From DAINRZ01 sp964634885 (lineage in GTDB: Bacteria > Bacteroidota > Ignavibacteria > Kapaibacteriales > UBA2268): a DNA stretch of 64,000 nucleotides. The stretch lies in assembly GCA_964634885.1 (NCBI GenBank), contig CAZWLN010000009.1:1-64000 (forward strand). The letters are read 5' to 3'. The notes under the pieces are model-generated. The model saw only the letters and a program-made list of their open reading frames with translations. It did not search any database and had not been told where the DNA came from. Of the stretch, positions 36,906 to 46,966 are shown piece after piece. Position 1 is the stretch's first letter. The number at the start of each line of letters is the position of its first letter. The position numbers were made by a program, and so were the translations under genes.

Positions 36906-37740
36906 AAGTATTGCATACTCTGGGTTCAATGTATCGAAAAAACTTACTATTATTGGTTCCGGCTGGCCCAGTATAGAATTAGATTTACAAGGAACATCAG
37001 TAAACGGAGAGATAAATTTACAGCCGGGTTCTGATTATAGTGTACTGATGAGTATTAGTGGAAAAGCATTTATAACTATTGATGCAAATAATGTTACTAT
37101 AAAGAAAAATTATTTAGATAGTAGATATTGTGAAATAACAAATATCACTATTAAATCTAATCATACAGGAACAATAATTTCACAGAACATTTTAATGGGT
37201 AGTGACTGGATGTGGATAATACTAATTGATAATCAAAACGAGGTATTAATAAGCAATAATTTCTTGTATAGTCCAAAACAGTGGACTCCATTAGGAGGTG
37301 AAGGCGGTAAGGGTATTGTGGGAAATGCATCTGAAATTGACTTAATTATTGACCATAACCATTTCGATGTCGGACACTATCCATGTGAAGTAAATCAAAA
37401 TGCTATTGTATCAAGTAATTATTTTTGGATTAATGGGAATGTCGATGGAAGGTTATATAACAATTTCTCATCAAATTGTTGTTTCGCAAACGGATTAAAT
37501 AATGTCAATAATGTAAACCCTTCAGATATATTTGTGAATAGCTGGCATATAAAACCCGGCTCAATTGCAGAAAAAGCGGGCAAAGACGGAACCGATATTG
37601 GAATTTACGGAGGGCAAACACCTTTTGTTGACGGAGGGCTGCCGGACATACCACTAATCTATGAACTTAAAGCAAACATTGTTGGTTCCAAACAAAACGG
37701 CTTAAAAGTAAAATTTAAAGCAAAATCTAATAAAGAATAA
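36724..37740 (+). CDS. Secreted right-handed beta-helix protein, copy 3
   Basis: A 338-residue paralogue 3 bp after copy 2, with an almost identical signal peptide and first turn (RIITVDNKYPSMGEYTTIQ, GDTIYVYPSSIAYSG). The central helix turns (ITNITIKSNHTGTIISQN, ISNNFLYSP, IDHNHFDVG) are different from copy 2 and closer in style to copy 1. It ends in GLKVKFKAKSNKE. Like the others it lacks a T9SS domain. The three copies probably act together at the cell surface with the flanking giant proteins. Confidence 0.75.
   Translation: MMMEKTLFVLLSLVLTFGSLNAREPRIITVDNKYPSMGEYTTIQAAHDAAIPGDTIYVYPSSIAYSGFNVSKKLTIIGSGWPSIELDLQGTSVNGEINLQPGSDYSVLMSISGKAFITIDANNVTIKKNYLDSRYCEITNITIKSNHTGTIISQNILMGSDWMWIILIDNQNEVLISNNFLYSPKQWTPLGGEGGKGIVGNASEIDLIIDHNHFDVGHYPCEVNQNAIVSSNYFWINGNVDGRLYNNFSSNCCFANGLNNVNNVNPSDIFVNSWHIKPGSIAEKAGKDGTDIGIYGGQTPFVDGGLPDIPLIYELKANIVGSKQNGLKVKFKAKSNKE
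37691..37740 (+). repeat. Partial repeat, shared 3' end of the beta-helix genes
   Basis: The last 50 bp of copy 3 repeat the 3' ends of copies 1 and 2 with three mismatches, encoding the common Lys-rich tail. The unit stops at the stop codon; the following Ig-repeat gene has an unrelated start. Confidence 0.8.
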
Positions 37741-37759
37741 AATCTAATTTGAGTTACAA

Positions 37760-40700
37760 ATGAAAACAATTAAGCTTATATTGTACCTGATTATTTCCCC
37801 GTTATTATTATCTGGGACACTCTGTCTGAGCAAAACTCCTACCGTGCAGTACAACTACGACGAACTGAACAGGTTGGTAAGAGTTGCTTACGACAACGGC
37901 TCAACACAAGTATTTAAATATGACGAATTAGGAAATCGAATAGAGCAGATTAATCATTATGTAGGTTTTCTGCAGAAGAACAAGGCAAATCCTTTGGAAA
38001 TTACCTTATATCAGTTCGAAGATATTGTTTTCCGCGGTTTGATTGGAGAAGAAGCAGGTATGATTCAAAAGAAGCAGGGTGACAATAAGGAAGTAACGAT
38101 GAACCTCGATGGTGAAGTACCGGAAGTAAAAAATTGGAAATGGATGTTCGAAGGAGATTCTTTGGTTTACGAAGGTCAGGAAGTGTATCATGCATTTTGC
38201 AGTCCAGGCAGGTTCAATGTTAAAACAATAGTTGAGTATATGGACGGTGGAATTGTTTACTACGAGAATTTCATCGATATTTCTCCGGACCTCAGAGTCA
38301 GGTCCTATGATTTGTACACATGTAAAAGCGCCGTTAATATTGAGATAAGCCCATCTGACCTTATATATTGCAATGGCGATATGCTGCCGGTAATGGCTGC
38401 CTATGGTGGTTCGGGAGAATACGATTATGACTGGTATCCAAAGGAGTCTTTGCTCAATTCTAACTCAGAAAAGCCATTGCTGGTTGTAGCAGATACAAAT
38501 ATTTCATTGACATTGAATGTAACCGACAAGGAGACTGGTATTACAAGGAGCGGCATTGTTAATGTATATGTCAATCAGGAACCGGTAGTGTTGGAACAGT
38601 CCGATGATGTAGAAGTTTGCCTGGGCGAAGATACCACATTATTTGTAAAAACAAATTATCAAAACGCTGTTTTTCAGTGGTATAAAAATGATGAGCCAAT
38701 TGCAAATTCCAATGAAAATCAGTTGATTGTCCATGATTTTAATATGTTGAATGCAGGGAAATATAGTTGCAGAGTAATGGATACGAGCTTGTATTCGTGT
38801 ATTGTATTTTCCGAGGATATTGAGTTATCTAAAGTTCAGGATATAATAATTGATAGTATTCAGGAATCAGTAATCCTTTGCAATCAAAATGAATACAACT
38901 TATTTGTCAAGGCGACAGGTTCATATATTAATTACCAGTGGCAAAAAGACGGTCATAACGTAGATAGTCCTAATTCTTCTGAGTATCTTCTAACAGACAT
39001 CGATTCCAATAAAACAGGAGATTACAGATGCCTGTTAATAAATTCAAAATGTGGAGATACTACTGTCTCAGGCAATATTCGTATTGACATGGCAGTTCCT
39101 CCTGCAATAACAGTTCAACCAGAGAATCAATCAGTATGCCTTGGTGGAACATTAGCAATCCATATTGAGGCTTCAGGCGATGATCTGCTTTTTGAATGGT
39201 ATAAAGATAGTGTAATGATAGATACTGATGAGATAGCAAAGGATTTAGTTAAACATAATATAACACTTTCTGATACTGGTAAATACTATTGTAATGTCGT
39301 TAGTGATAAATGTAAAACTGTTTCCATGAGTAAAGAAGTTACTGTAAAATTGCGAGAATATCCTTCTGTTGTTGTCAATACGGACTCAGTATTAATTTGT
39401 CGGGGCAATACCCTGATACTTAAACCGAAGTCAGTTTCTGATGGTGTGTATTACCAATGGCAAATCGACAATAAAGACATAGAAAATGCATTCGACAAAG
39501 AATACCGTAATTCTCAGCTTACTCATCGGAATTCGGGATTGTACAGATGCATTGTAACTGATAGTGTTTGTGGATTCAAAGATACTTCAGATTACATTCC
39601 GGTTTATGTATACAGAAGTCCGGAAATTATAAGCCAGATTAAAGATACTGCTGTTTGTGAGGGTGACGATTTAGAATTAAGAATTGAGGCTTTTGGTGAT
39701 GGATTGCAGTATACATGGAGTAAAAATAATTTCCCCATAGAGCAGTATACTGAAGGCAAGATAGTAATTAAGAATATTACTAAAGATGATGAAGGATACT
39801 ATAAATGTGTTGTAGGCAGTAGCTATTGTGGCCGAGAAAATATAACTTCTAATCTGATTAATGTAAAAGTTAAATTAAAACCAGTAATAGTTGAAACACC
39901 TGAAACAAGATACGTTTCTCCGGGTTCAAATATTGAACTTAGTACCAATGCAGAAAATTGTGATAGTTGTTACTATCAATGGTATATTAACGGGAATTTA
40001 ATAAACGACGAGAATGGTAAGATTGCAGGTTCACAAACGAGTACACTGAAAATTTGGGGATTTGATGTTGAATCGCACTCAGGAGAATATTTTGTTAAAG
40101 CTATCAATGAATGTGGGTCTGATCAAAGTGACAATTTTACAATAAAAGTAATTGATATAATATCGGAACAACCCCAAAGCAATGGTCTTTGCCTTGGTGA
40201 TTCGTTTGATATTCCTGTAGTTTTGAAGAACATCCCCCCCGGTAACGAGCCTCTATTCAAGTGGTATAAAAATGGGATAGAATTACAAAATGCTAATATT
40301 AGCAACCTTACATATAGTAGCAAGATTACCTTGAATCCTGTATCATACAATGATTCAGGCGAATATCAGGCAGAGATTGTATTAATGCCTTCAGGAATCA
40401 AGATATATTCTGAAAAAGCGAATATTTGGGTTGAAGAAAAAGCTATATTTAATGATATGCCGCCACATACAGTATGTATTGATACAATTACAGGTGATGT
40501 AATGGTTTTAGAAGTTATAGCATTTGGTACAAAACCAATATATTATCAGTGGTATAAAGACTTGAAACCATTAGCGAATGAAACTAGCTCAATTCTTAAG
40601 GTGTATAATCCTGGAAGAAACACCGGTATGTATCAATGCAAAGCCTGGAATAACTGCAATATAAAGAATTCAGATAGTGCCTTAACTTACTTTGTGAGTG

Positions 40701-41002
40701 TTTATACGCCTGTTGTAGAGAATAAATCATATTTGAATTATAGCCTATTGCCCAATAAACCAAATCCGTTCGATGAAAGTACATTCATCTGTTTTACATT
40801 GCCTTACTCACAATATGCAGAATTGACCATCTATGATGCTTTAGGAAAAAAAATTATCGTCTTATATCAAGGAATAGCCGATGAAGGATATAATGAAATA
40901 CAATTCAACTCAAAAGAAATGGACCTTTCAGGTGGGGTATATTTCTATACTCTTGAAACGTTAACTTTCAAAGATACTAAACCGATGATTCTTTTGAAAT
41001 AA
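37760..41002 (+). CDS. Ig-repeat T9SS-secreted protein with an N-terminal YD-repeat pair
   Basis: A 1,080-residue protein with signal peptide (1–24). Residues ~29–62 are two YD/RHS repeats (YNYDELNRLVRVAYDNG, FKYDELGNRIEQ). A PKD-like region follows (~100–280), then eight Ig-like domains recognised by W-Y/Q-K and Y-x-C strands (for example FQWYKND…GKYSCRV, LFEWYKDS…GKYYCNV). The C-terminal ~85 residues are a T9SS sorting domain (LPNKPNPFDES, ELTIYDALGKK, GVYFYTLET). It should be displayed on the surface and bind a ligand. It lies 19 bp after the last beta-helix gene. The YD pair links it to the RHS protein at the head of the operon. Confidence 0.85.
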   Translation: MKTIKLILYLIISPLLLSGTLCLSKTPTVQYNYDELNRLVRVAYDNGSTQVFKYDELGNRIEQINHYVGFLQKNKANPLEITLYQFEDIVFRGLIGEEAGMIQKKQGDNKEVTMNLDGEVPEVKNWKWMFEGDSLVYEGQEVYHAFCSPGRFNVKTIVEYMDGGIVYYENFIDISPDLRVRSYDLYTCKSAVNIEISPSDLIYCNGDMLPVMAAYGGSGEYDYDWYPKESLLNSNSEKPLLVVADTNISLTLNVTDKETGITRSGIVNVYVNQEPVVLEQSDDVEVCLGEDTTLFVKTNYQNAVFQWYKNDEPIANSNENQLIVHDFNMLNAGKYSCRVMDTSLYSCIVFSEDIELSKVQDIIIDSIQESVILCNQNEYNLFVKATGSYINYQWQKDGHNVDSPNSSEYLLTDIDSNKTGDYRCLLINSKCGDTTVSGNIRIDMAVPPAITVQPENQSVCLGGTLAIHIEASGDDLLFEWYKDSVMIDTDEIAKDLVKHNITLSDTGKYYCNVVSDKCKTVSMSKEVTVKLREYPSVVVNTDSVLICRGNTLILKPKSVSDGVYYQWQIDNKDIENAFDKEYRNSQLTHRNSGLYRCIVTDSVCGFKDTSDYIPVYVYRSPEIISQIKDTAVCEGDDLELRIEAFGDGLQYTWSKNNFPIEQYTEGKIVIKNITKDDEGYYKCVVGSSYCGRENITSNLINVKVKLKPVIVETPETRYVSPGSNIELSTNAENCDSCYYQWYINGNLINDENGKIAGSQTSTLKIWGFDVESHSGEYFVKAINECGSDQSDNFTIKVIDIISEQPQSNGLCLGDSFDIPVVLKNIPPGNEPLFKWYKNGIELQNANISNLTYSSKITLNPVSYNDSGEYQAEIVLMPSGIKIYSEKANIWVEEKAIFNDMPPHTVCIDTITGDVMVLEVIAFGTKPIYYQWYKDLKPLANETSSILKVYNPGRNTGMYQCKAWNNCNIKNSDSALTYFVSVYTPVVENKSYLNYSLLPNKPNPFDESTFICFTLPYSQYAELTIYDALGKKIIVLYQGIADEGYNEIQFNSKEMDLSGGVYFYTLETLTFKDTKPMILLK

Positions 41003-41038
41003 CGGTTTGACAATTTGTTTGAATAGTTACATTTATAT

Positions 41039-44000
41039 ATGAGAGTGAAAGTATACATAATAATAGTTCTTAGTATTTCAGAGTTTTGCAGAAGCAATGA
41101 TTCTATTGCCAAAGATCAATATGATAGTATTTTAATATCGTCCAAAAGTTCCATTGTTTGGAGCCGGTATTTCGGAAAAGATGGTGATGAAAGTGCTTAT
41201 GATTTGGATTTAGATAATCAGGGTAATATTTATATTACTGGTTATACTGATAGTGAAAACGGATTTGCTACACAAGGCGCCTATCAAGAAAAGTTTGGAG
41301 GAAAATATGATGCATTTCTCCTTAAAATCAATGGTAAAGGGCAGATTCTTTGGACAACTTATTTGGGTGGTCCAGAATTAGATGTTGCCAATGATCTGAT
41401 TGTTAAAGACAATTGCATTTATATTGTAGGCAATACTTCAAGTAAAAGTGGCATTGCTTTTGGAAATGTTAGCACCAAGTATGCTGGTGGTGAGTACGAT
41501 GCTTTCATAGCCAAGTTCGATTTAAACGGAAGTTTGATTTGGGCAACGTATTATGGTGGTAATGGGAATGATCAAGCTTATGGAATATCATTAAATTCAA
41601 ATGAGGAAATCATCGTAAGTGGCATAACAAGCAGTGATAATGGTATTGTAACCAAAGATGCCTTTGAAATAAGCATTCATGAAGGTTTTGATGCTTTTTT
41701 TGCTAAATTCAATAGGAACGGACAGCTTATCTATGGGACATATTTCGGGGGGAATAACGAAGACCTATGTTATAATACAACTATAGACGATAATGATAAT
41801 ATATATCTATCAGGCTCAACTAATAGCAGTGATCTGCCTATAACAATTAATAAAAATGGAAAGAGTTATTCTGGTGGGAAAAGGGATGGATTCATTGCCA
41901 GGTTTGATAATCAGTTAAACTTGAACTATTGTTCATACTACGGCGGAGAAGGTGAAGATATTATTAATGACTTATTGCTAACAAAAGATAAGTTTATAAT
42001 TCTGGGAACAACTGACAGCCGTAGTGGTATTTCTTATGGTAATAGCTTTAAGACGATGATTACAGGGGATTCCATCGATAGCTTTGTATCTATGTATGAT
42101 TTTGATGGAAATGCAATCTGGGGATCATATTATGGAGGGAATGGTAAGGATGTATTAGAAAGTGCCGAAATAGTCAATGATAGTGTATTATTCATGTTAG
42201 GAACTACTGATAGTCAGGAAAATATTTCATCTGATAATACTGAGCTAAACCCGAATCCGAATCAATACGATGCTTTCTTGTGTAATTTCGATATATCTGG
42301 TAATAGGTTAAGCAGTACTTATTTCGGGGGCAGTAATAATGATAACCCTTATTCAATCGCCTTTGATGAGAATAATAGTACATTGATAATTACAGGTAAT
42401 ACTCTAAGTAAGGATTACATTTCAATTAATTCGCCAGAACAGTCATTAAAAGATCAATATAGAGATCTGTTTATCGCAAAATTTAGAACAATTGATCCTA
42501 AAATTAACATCAACATAGAAAAAAGAACTTTCTGTTCGGGATCAACATTTGGAGTTGGTATATTTACTAATACTGAATTTGGCTATGGCAATGTATTTAC
42601 TATACAATTATCTGACGAAACAGGAAGTTTCGATAATCCAATCAATATTGGTAATGTGAATGTAGGAAGTTCAGTTAATCAAAGTGTGACACTGCCAGCA
42701 GATTTAAAATATGGGGATAGTTATTCACTAAGAATTATATCTTCAAATCCCACATTGCTGAGTGATACAATAACCAACATTATAATAGTACCTTTTATAA
42801 AGACCGAATTGATTAACCCCGAATTGAATATTTGCGAGGGTTCCATAGTAAGCTATTCCTTTAACAAGCAATATGATGAAATTTATTCGCTTGTAACAGT
42901 TACTGGTGGTATTATCCTGAGTGACAGTACTCAAAGCCCTTGTAAAGTATTATGGACGGAACCTGGTAATCATGCAATTACTCTAATATACTCCATGTCT
43001 GATACTATGTGTTATGACACTGTTTTGGAAAATGTCAATGTTTATCCAAAACCCATCGCTGAATTTTCCGGGGATACAGTTGTATGCTTAAACTCAGAAA
43101 TCCAATATGCTTTGAATAGAGATGATTCAAGTGATTATAGATGGGAAGTTGAAAACGGGATAATAACTGACTCAACAGACAGTTATATTACAATATTATG
43201 GAATCAATTATCAAGTTGCAAATTATCCCTTACAGTAATTGGTAATAATAATTGTTGTGACACCTCGGCAAAGCAAATACGAATAAATGAATTACCTAAT
43301 GTTACCCTTGATGATTTCGAAGACTATGTACTAAGCACTCCACCCTTCGAACTGAGTGGAGGGCTACCTATTGGTGGTCCATATAGTGGACCAGGTGTCA
43401 ATAATAATCTGTTCTATCCTACAGAAGCAGGCATTGGAAAACATGTAATCACTTATACTTATATCGACTCAAATGGATGTTCATCAAATGCTAAAGCAAA
43501 TATAATCGTATATCCAGAAAATCCTTTTGTGCAATATTCAATAGATAATCCTTTCCCTAATGTAATATGTGAGAGTTTTGATACTGTTTATATTAGTATA
43601 ACTAATATTGGAGCTAAATCTTTAAATATTCAGAATATTGATTTGGTTGGGGAAAACGCAGGTGATTTCAAAATATTAGATATACTGGACTCGATAAGGG
43701 GACGGGATTCGGTTATATTGAAGGTATTGTTTAACCCTTTGGACACAGGGAATAGAGAAGCCGGAATAATTATTGAGAATGATTCAGATAACAATCCACT
43801 TTTGGGGATTGGAATTGGTGGCAGAAAGGATAGTACAGGTTTAGTTTTTTCCGATTCGTCAATTCTCTTTTCAAATGTTCCACCCTATATAAAAGTAGAA
43901 AAGGAAATTGCCTTAGAGTATTTAGGTACTTTATCATATACTACAAGTTTTCCCATTATAATTGATGAGAATTTCACTTTGGAAAGTATAGAGCCTTTAG

Positions 44001-44809
44001 TATTCGACTCAGATCATAGAAAAGGAATAGCAAAGTTTACTTTTAATAATGGGATAGAAGGTCACAACTATTCTGCTACATTTGCACTTATTGATTCACT
44101 ATGTGGTCATGATGGAGTTATTAATCTTCATGCAAATGTTAACCCTAAAGGTAAAGTCAGAATTCTTTTAGATACATTATCAGCTTTCCCCGGTGATACT
44201 GTGATAATGATTGTTAGATTAACTGACACACTTCTCTTCCAAGAATCCAGAGTATCTGGAATTAGTTTTCTGTTACATTTGAAATCTACTCTTCTTGAAT
44301 ACATTGGCGAGTACGACTACGAATTAAACGATGATGAACGACATATTCATGTGATTCATAACTTCAATAATGGCTTCCAAACACAGCTAAAATTTATTGC
44401 AAGATTAAGTTCTGATTCAACTACATTCATTACACTAGACAGTATTGAGACTATTGGCGGCCTATTAGATGTAGATGTGGTGAAAGGGATTTTCAAACTA
44501 TCTGGGATATGTTACGAAGGAGGTCCCAGATTAATCGACACGAAAGGCCAAGTTACTATATATTCGATTAAACCTGAACCTGCGATTGATGAATGCATAG
44601 TTACCTATGAAACAATCGAAAAGGGTTTAACACAGCTAATCATCTATAATTCATTAGGCATGGAGTTAAAATCAATTGTTAAGGATGTTATTACTCCTGG
44701 TCGCGAATCGTTGACTCTTAACCTTGATGAATTATTTTCCGGTACATACTTCTTTGCACTGATTACACCTTCGGATTACAGAATCAAACCATTTAGGATT
44801 ATCCGGTAA
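41039..44809 (+). CDS. SBBP beta-propeller T9SS-secreted protein
   Basis: A 1,256-residue protein. The N-terminus is a weak signal peptide (MRVKVYIIIVLSISEFC). Residues ~40–480 hold seven SBBP-type blades with YFGG/YYGGNGND and YDAFLLKING motifs. PKD/gliding-motility-like modules follow (~590–830), with a choice-of-anchor-D module (~835–920) and a cohesin-like module (~1035–1150, KVRILLDTLSAFPGD). A T9SS sorting domain (IKPEPAIDECIVTYE to FRIIR) ends the protein. It is 36 bp downstream of the Ig-repeat gene and immediately upstream of the OmpA-like gene, so all three are probably co-expressed. The role is presumably adhesion or surface structure. Confidence 0.85.
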   Translation: MRVKVYIIIVLSISEFCRSNDSIAKDQYDSILISSKSSIVWSRYFGKDGDESAYDLDLDNQGNIYITGYTDSENGFATQGAYQEKFGGKYDAFLLKINGKGQILWTTYLGGPELDVANDLIVKDNCIYIVGNTSSKSGIAFGNVSTKYAGGEYDAFIAKFDLNGSLIWATYYGGNGNDQAYGISLNSNEEIIVSGITSSDNGIVTKDAFEISIHEGFDAFFAKFNRNGQLIYGTYFGGNNEDLCYNTTIDDNDNIYLSGSTNSSDLPITINKNGKSYSGGKRDGFIARFDNQLNLNYCSYYGGEGEDIINDLLLTKDKFIILGTTDSRSGISYGNSFKTMITGDSIDSFVSMYDFDGNAIWGSYYGGNGKDVLESAEIVNDSVLFMLGTTDSQENISSDNTELNPNPNQYDAFLCNFDISGNRLSSTYFGGSNNDNPYSIAFDENNSTLIITGNTLSKDYISINSPEQSLKDQYRDLFIAKFRTIDPKININIEKRTFCSGSTFGVGIFTNTEFGYGNVFTIQLSDETGSFDNPINIGNVNVGSSVNQSVTLPADLKYGDSYSLRIISSNPTLLSDTITNIIIVPFIKTELINPELNICEGSIVSYSFNKQYDEIYSLVTVTGGIILSDSTQSPCKVLWTEPGNHAITLIYSMSDTMCYDTVLENVNVYPKPIAEFSGDTVVCLNSEIQYALNRDDSSDYRWEVENGIITDSTDSYITILWNQLSSCKLSLTVIGNNNCCDTSAKQIRINELPNVTLDDFEDYVLSTPPFELSGGLPIGGPYSGPGVNNNLFYPTEAGIGKHVITYTYIDSNGCSSNAKANIIVYPENPFVQYSIDNPFPNVICESFDTVYISITNIGAKSLNIQNIDLVGENAGDFKILDILDSIRGRDSVILKVLFNPLDTGNREAGIIIENDSDNNPLLGIGIGGRKDSTGLVFSDSSILFSNVPPYIKVEKEIALEYLGTLSYTTSFPIIIDENFTLESIEPLVFDSDHRKGIAKFTFNNGIEGHNYSATFALIDSLCGHDGVINLHANVNPKGKVRILLDTLSAFPGDTVIMIVRLTDTLLFQESRVSGISFLLHLKSTLLEYIGEYDYELNDDERHIHVIHNFNNGFQTQLKFIARLSSDSTTFITLDSIETIGGLLDVDVVKGIFKLSGICYEGGPRLIDTKGQVTIYSIKPEPAIDECIVTYETIEKGLTQLIIYNSLGMELKSIVKDVITPGRESLTLNLDELFSGTYFFALITPSDYRIKPFRIIR

Positions 44810-44815
44810 GTGATT

Positions 44816-46948
44816 ATGATCAGAAAAATTCTATTAATATCTTTCTTAGTAATGTTTTATTATCCTGCTAACTGTACAGCCATTGATACCAGTAAGGTCA
44901 ATACCTCTGTTGGAGTAGATTATTACTATTCTCTTATTTCCAATAACTCTAGTTTTAGTAAGCTGCCTGGGATAAAGAATTGTTGTCCTGTTTTTGATAA
45001 AGGTACTGGAAGCAGCTATAAACTGGGAATATTCTTTGATGTACCTTTTGGGTTGGGTTTTTTCTTAAAAACAAACATCTTCTTTTCAAATACATCATCC
45101 AGACTGACAAAAAATGAAAACGTTTTTGTTGCTCTTCAAGATGAGACGGTTTTGGGTAATTTTGAACATATAATTGAAAACAGGATAAAAATGATAAGCA
45201 TTCAACCAACAGTTACTTATCAGCTTTTTAGAAATTTTAAAACTCATATAGGTTTATGGCTGGGTTATGTATATCATAATTCTTTTATTCAATATGAGAG
45301 AATCACAGAACCTGAGAATTCAGGTACATTCATTAACAAAGACGGCACGAATTCTTATAGTCGCATTCGCAACCTTCAAAAAGGTATTATGCCGAACTAT
45401 AATAAAGTTCTTTTTGGCTTGTCTGGCGGAGTCGCTTACCATATGAATCTTGACAAAAATAATAGATTCATGTTAATACCTGAAATTGATTTCTCCCTAT
45501 TACTTACAAATTTGGTTCATAATCTCGACTGGAAATACTCTGAATTGTCATTTGGATTAGGATTTTCCTATAATTTCATTCATTATGATGTCATACCGGA
45601 ATACAATAAATCCCAAGAAAGTATAATTAGAATTGATACCATAATAATCGTCGATGACAAAGCCGACTCGCTAATGTTCTGTGAAGGTAAAACACGTTTA
45701 TTATTGGATACTCAAAAAGTTGCTTCTGTTTACCTAATCAAAGAATTATTGTTAAGAGTTGATACTCTTTACAAACCTTCAGTGAAAAGCAGAATTGATG
45801 TTACTATTGCTTCGGATACCACATTGAAAAACAAAATCGAACAAATTGTTATAAAAGAGTATCTATCCTTAAAAGGCTATCCTTTTCTGAATTGTATCTT
45901 TTTTGAGCGAAATTGCTCTGAACTTCCATCGAGATACATTATTCCAAGCAAAGAAGAAATACGGAACTCACATGAATATTCTATAGTGAAATATGAAACT
46001 CTGCCTATATATTATAATATTCTGAAGATCATTGGCTATCGAATGAGTACAAACACTAATTCAACACTTACTATCAATGGGATTGTATCAAACTATGAAT
46101 ATGGGACCGTAGCCAGGGAAAGATGTTTGACGATTAAGAGATATCTTGAGAATGTTTTTAATATTGACTCAAACAGAATACATATCATTGCTTCAAAAAG
46201 TAAATACTTGCAGGATAATGTTTCCCGGGAGAAACAAGAAGAAGACCAAAGAGTTGAAATGACCTCAAATGATAGTGAAGTTTTTGCCCCAATTTTACAA
46301 ATAGATACTCTGTTCAAAATTGAACCTATGAAGGTGTACGCCTTTCCCAAAATTACAAATTATCAAGATGTTTCATATTATACATTTGATATTGTGCTTG
46401 GCAATGATACTGTTATTACTGATACAATTATCAGGTTACAAAGTTATTATGAAATCGAACTTTCTAAGTTGAATTTCAAAAAGTATAAAAAGAATCTTAC
46501 CATTTGTCTATCTTGCTATAATTCAGACAAAGAAGTTATTACCTCTATTAAAGAAACTGTTCCTTTAGAGTATAAAACAATAAACACTCCACTGTCTTCT
46601 GACGAAGGGATCGATTCATACGATAGCTATTGCCTGATTCTGTTCGATCGTGGTAAAACTGATATTACAGGCCAAAACATTCAAAATGCCGAGATTATCA
46701 AATCGAGAATCAGTTCCAATTCTGAAGTTACTATTATTGGTTATACCGATAGTATTGGAGAACCCGAATTGAACAAACAATTAGCACTTGAACGTGCTAC
46801 AAACTTTGCTCGTTTATTGAATTTGGAATCGGCTTACATCATTGATTCCAAATCGAATATGCCCTTGTATGACAATAGCCTTCCTGAGGGTAGATTATAC
46901 AGCAGAACAGTTGAAGTAAGAATTAAAAATACATTGCCACCCAAATAA
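44816..46948 (+). CDS. Outer-membrane protein with N-terminal barrel and two OmpA-like domains
   Basis: A ~710-residue protein; ATG 44816 is chosen, with GTG 44810 (directly after the previous stop) as an alternative. The signal peptide is MIRKILLISFLVMFYYPANC. Residues ~25–260 have barrel-like alternating strands (GFFLKTNIFFSN, HIGLWLGYVYHN, SFGLGFSYNF). An OmpA-like peptidoglycan-binding domain lies at ~600–705 (LFDRGKTDITGQN, IIGYTDSIGEPELNKQLALERA), and an earlier segment (~385–495: TLTINGIVSNYEYGTVARER…RVEMTSN) looks like a second, diverged OmpA domain. It may anchor the surface proteins of this operon or form part of their secretion or attachment apparatus. It is the last gene of the seven-gene run. 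Confidence 0.8.
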   Translation: MIRKILLISFLVMFYYPANCTAIDTSKVNTSVGVDYYYSLISNNSSFSKLPGIKNCCPVFDKGTGSSYKLGIFFDVPFGLGFFLKTNIFFSNTSSRLTKNENVFVALQDETVLGNFEHIIENRIKMISIQPTVTYQLFRNFKTHIGLWLGYVYHNSFIQYERITEPENSGTFINKDGTNSYSRIRNLQKGIMPNYNKVLFGLSGGVAYHMNLDKNNRFMLIPEIDFSLLLTNLVHNLDWKYSELSFGLGFSYNFIHYDVIPEYNKSQESIIRIDTIIIVDDKADSLMFCEGKTRLLLDTQKVASVYLIKELLLRVDTLYKPSVKSRIDVTIASDTTLKNKIEQIVIKEYLSLKGYPFLNCIFFERNCSELPSRYIIPSKEEIRNSHEYSIVKYETLPIYYNILKIIGYRMSTNTNSTLTINGIVSNYEYGTVARERCLTIKRYLENVFNIDSNRIHIIASKSKYLQDNVSREKQEEDQRVEMTSNDSEVFAPILQIDTLFKIEPMKVYAFPKITNYQDVSYYTFDIVLGNDTVITDTIIRLQSYYEIELSKLNFKKYKKNLTICLSCYNSDKEVITSIKETVPLEYKTINTPLSSDEGIDSYDSYCLILFDRGKTDITGQNIQNAEIIKSRISSNSEVTIIGYTDSIGEPELNKQLALERATNFARLLNLESAYIIDSKSNMPLYDNSLPEGRLYSRTVEVRIKNTLPPK

Positions 46949-46966
46949 CATATAGCAGCCATTGGC

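Noticed and set aside
34603..37740. Beta-helix trio as immunity proteins for the RHS tail
   Set aside because: They carry signal peptides and beta-helix repeats, whereas immunity to a secreted toxin is usually a small cytoplasmic or inner-membrane protein.
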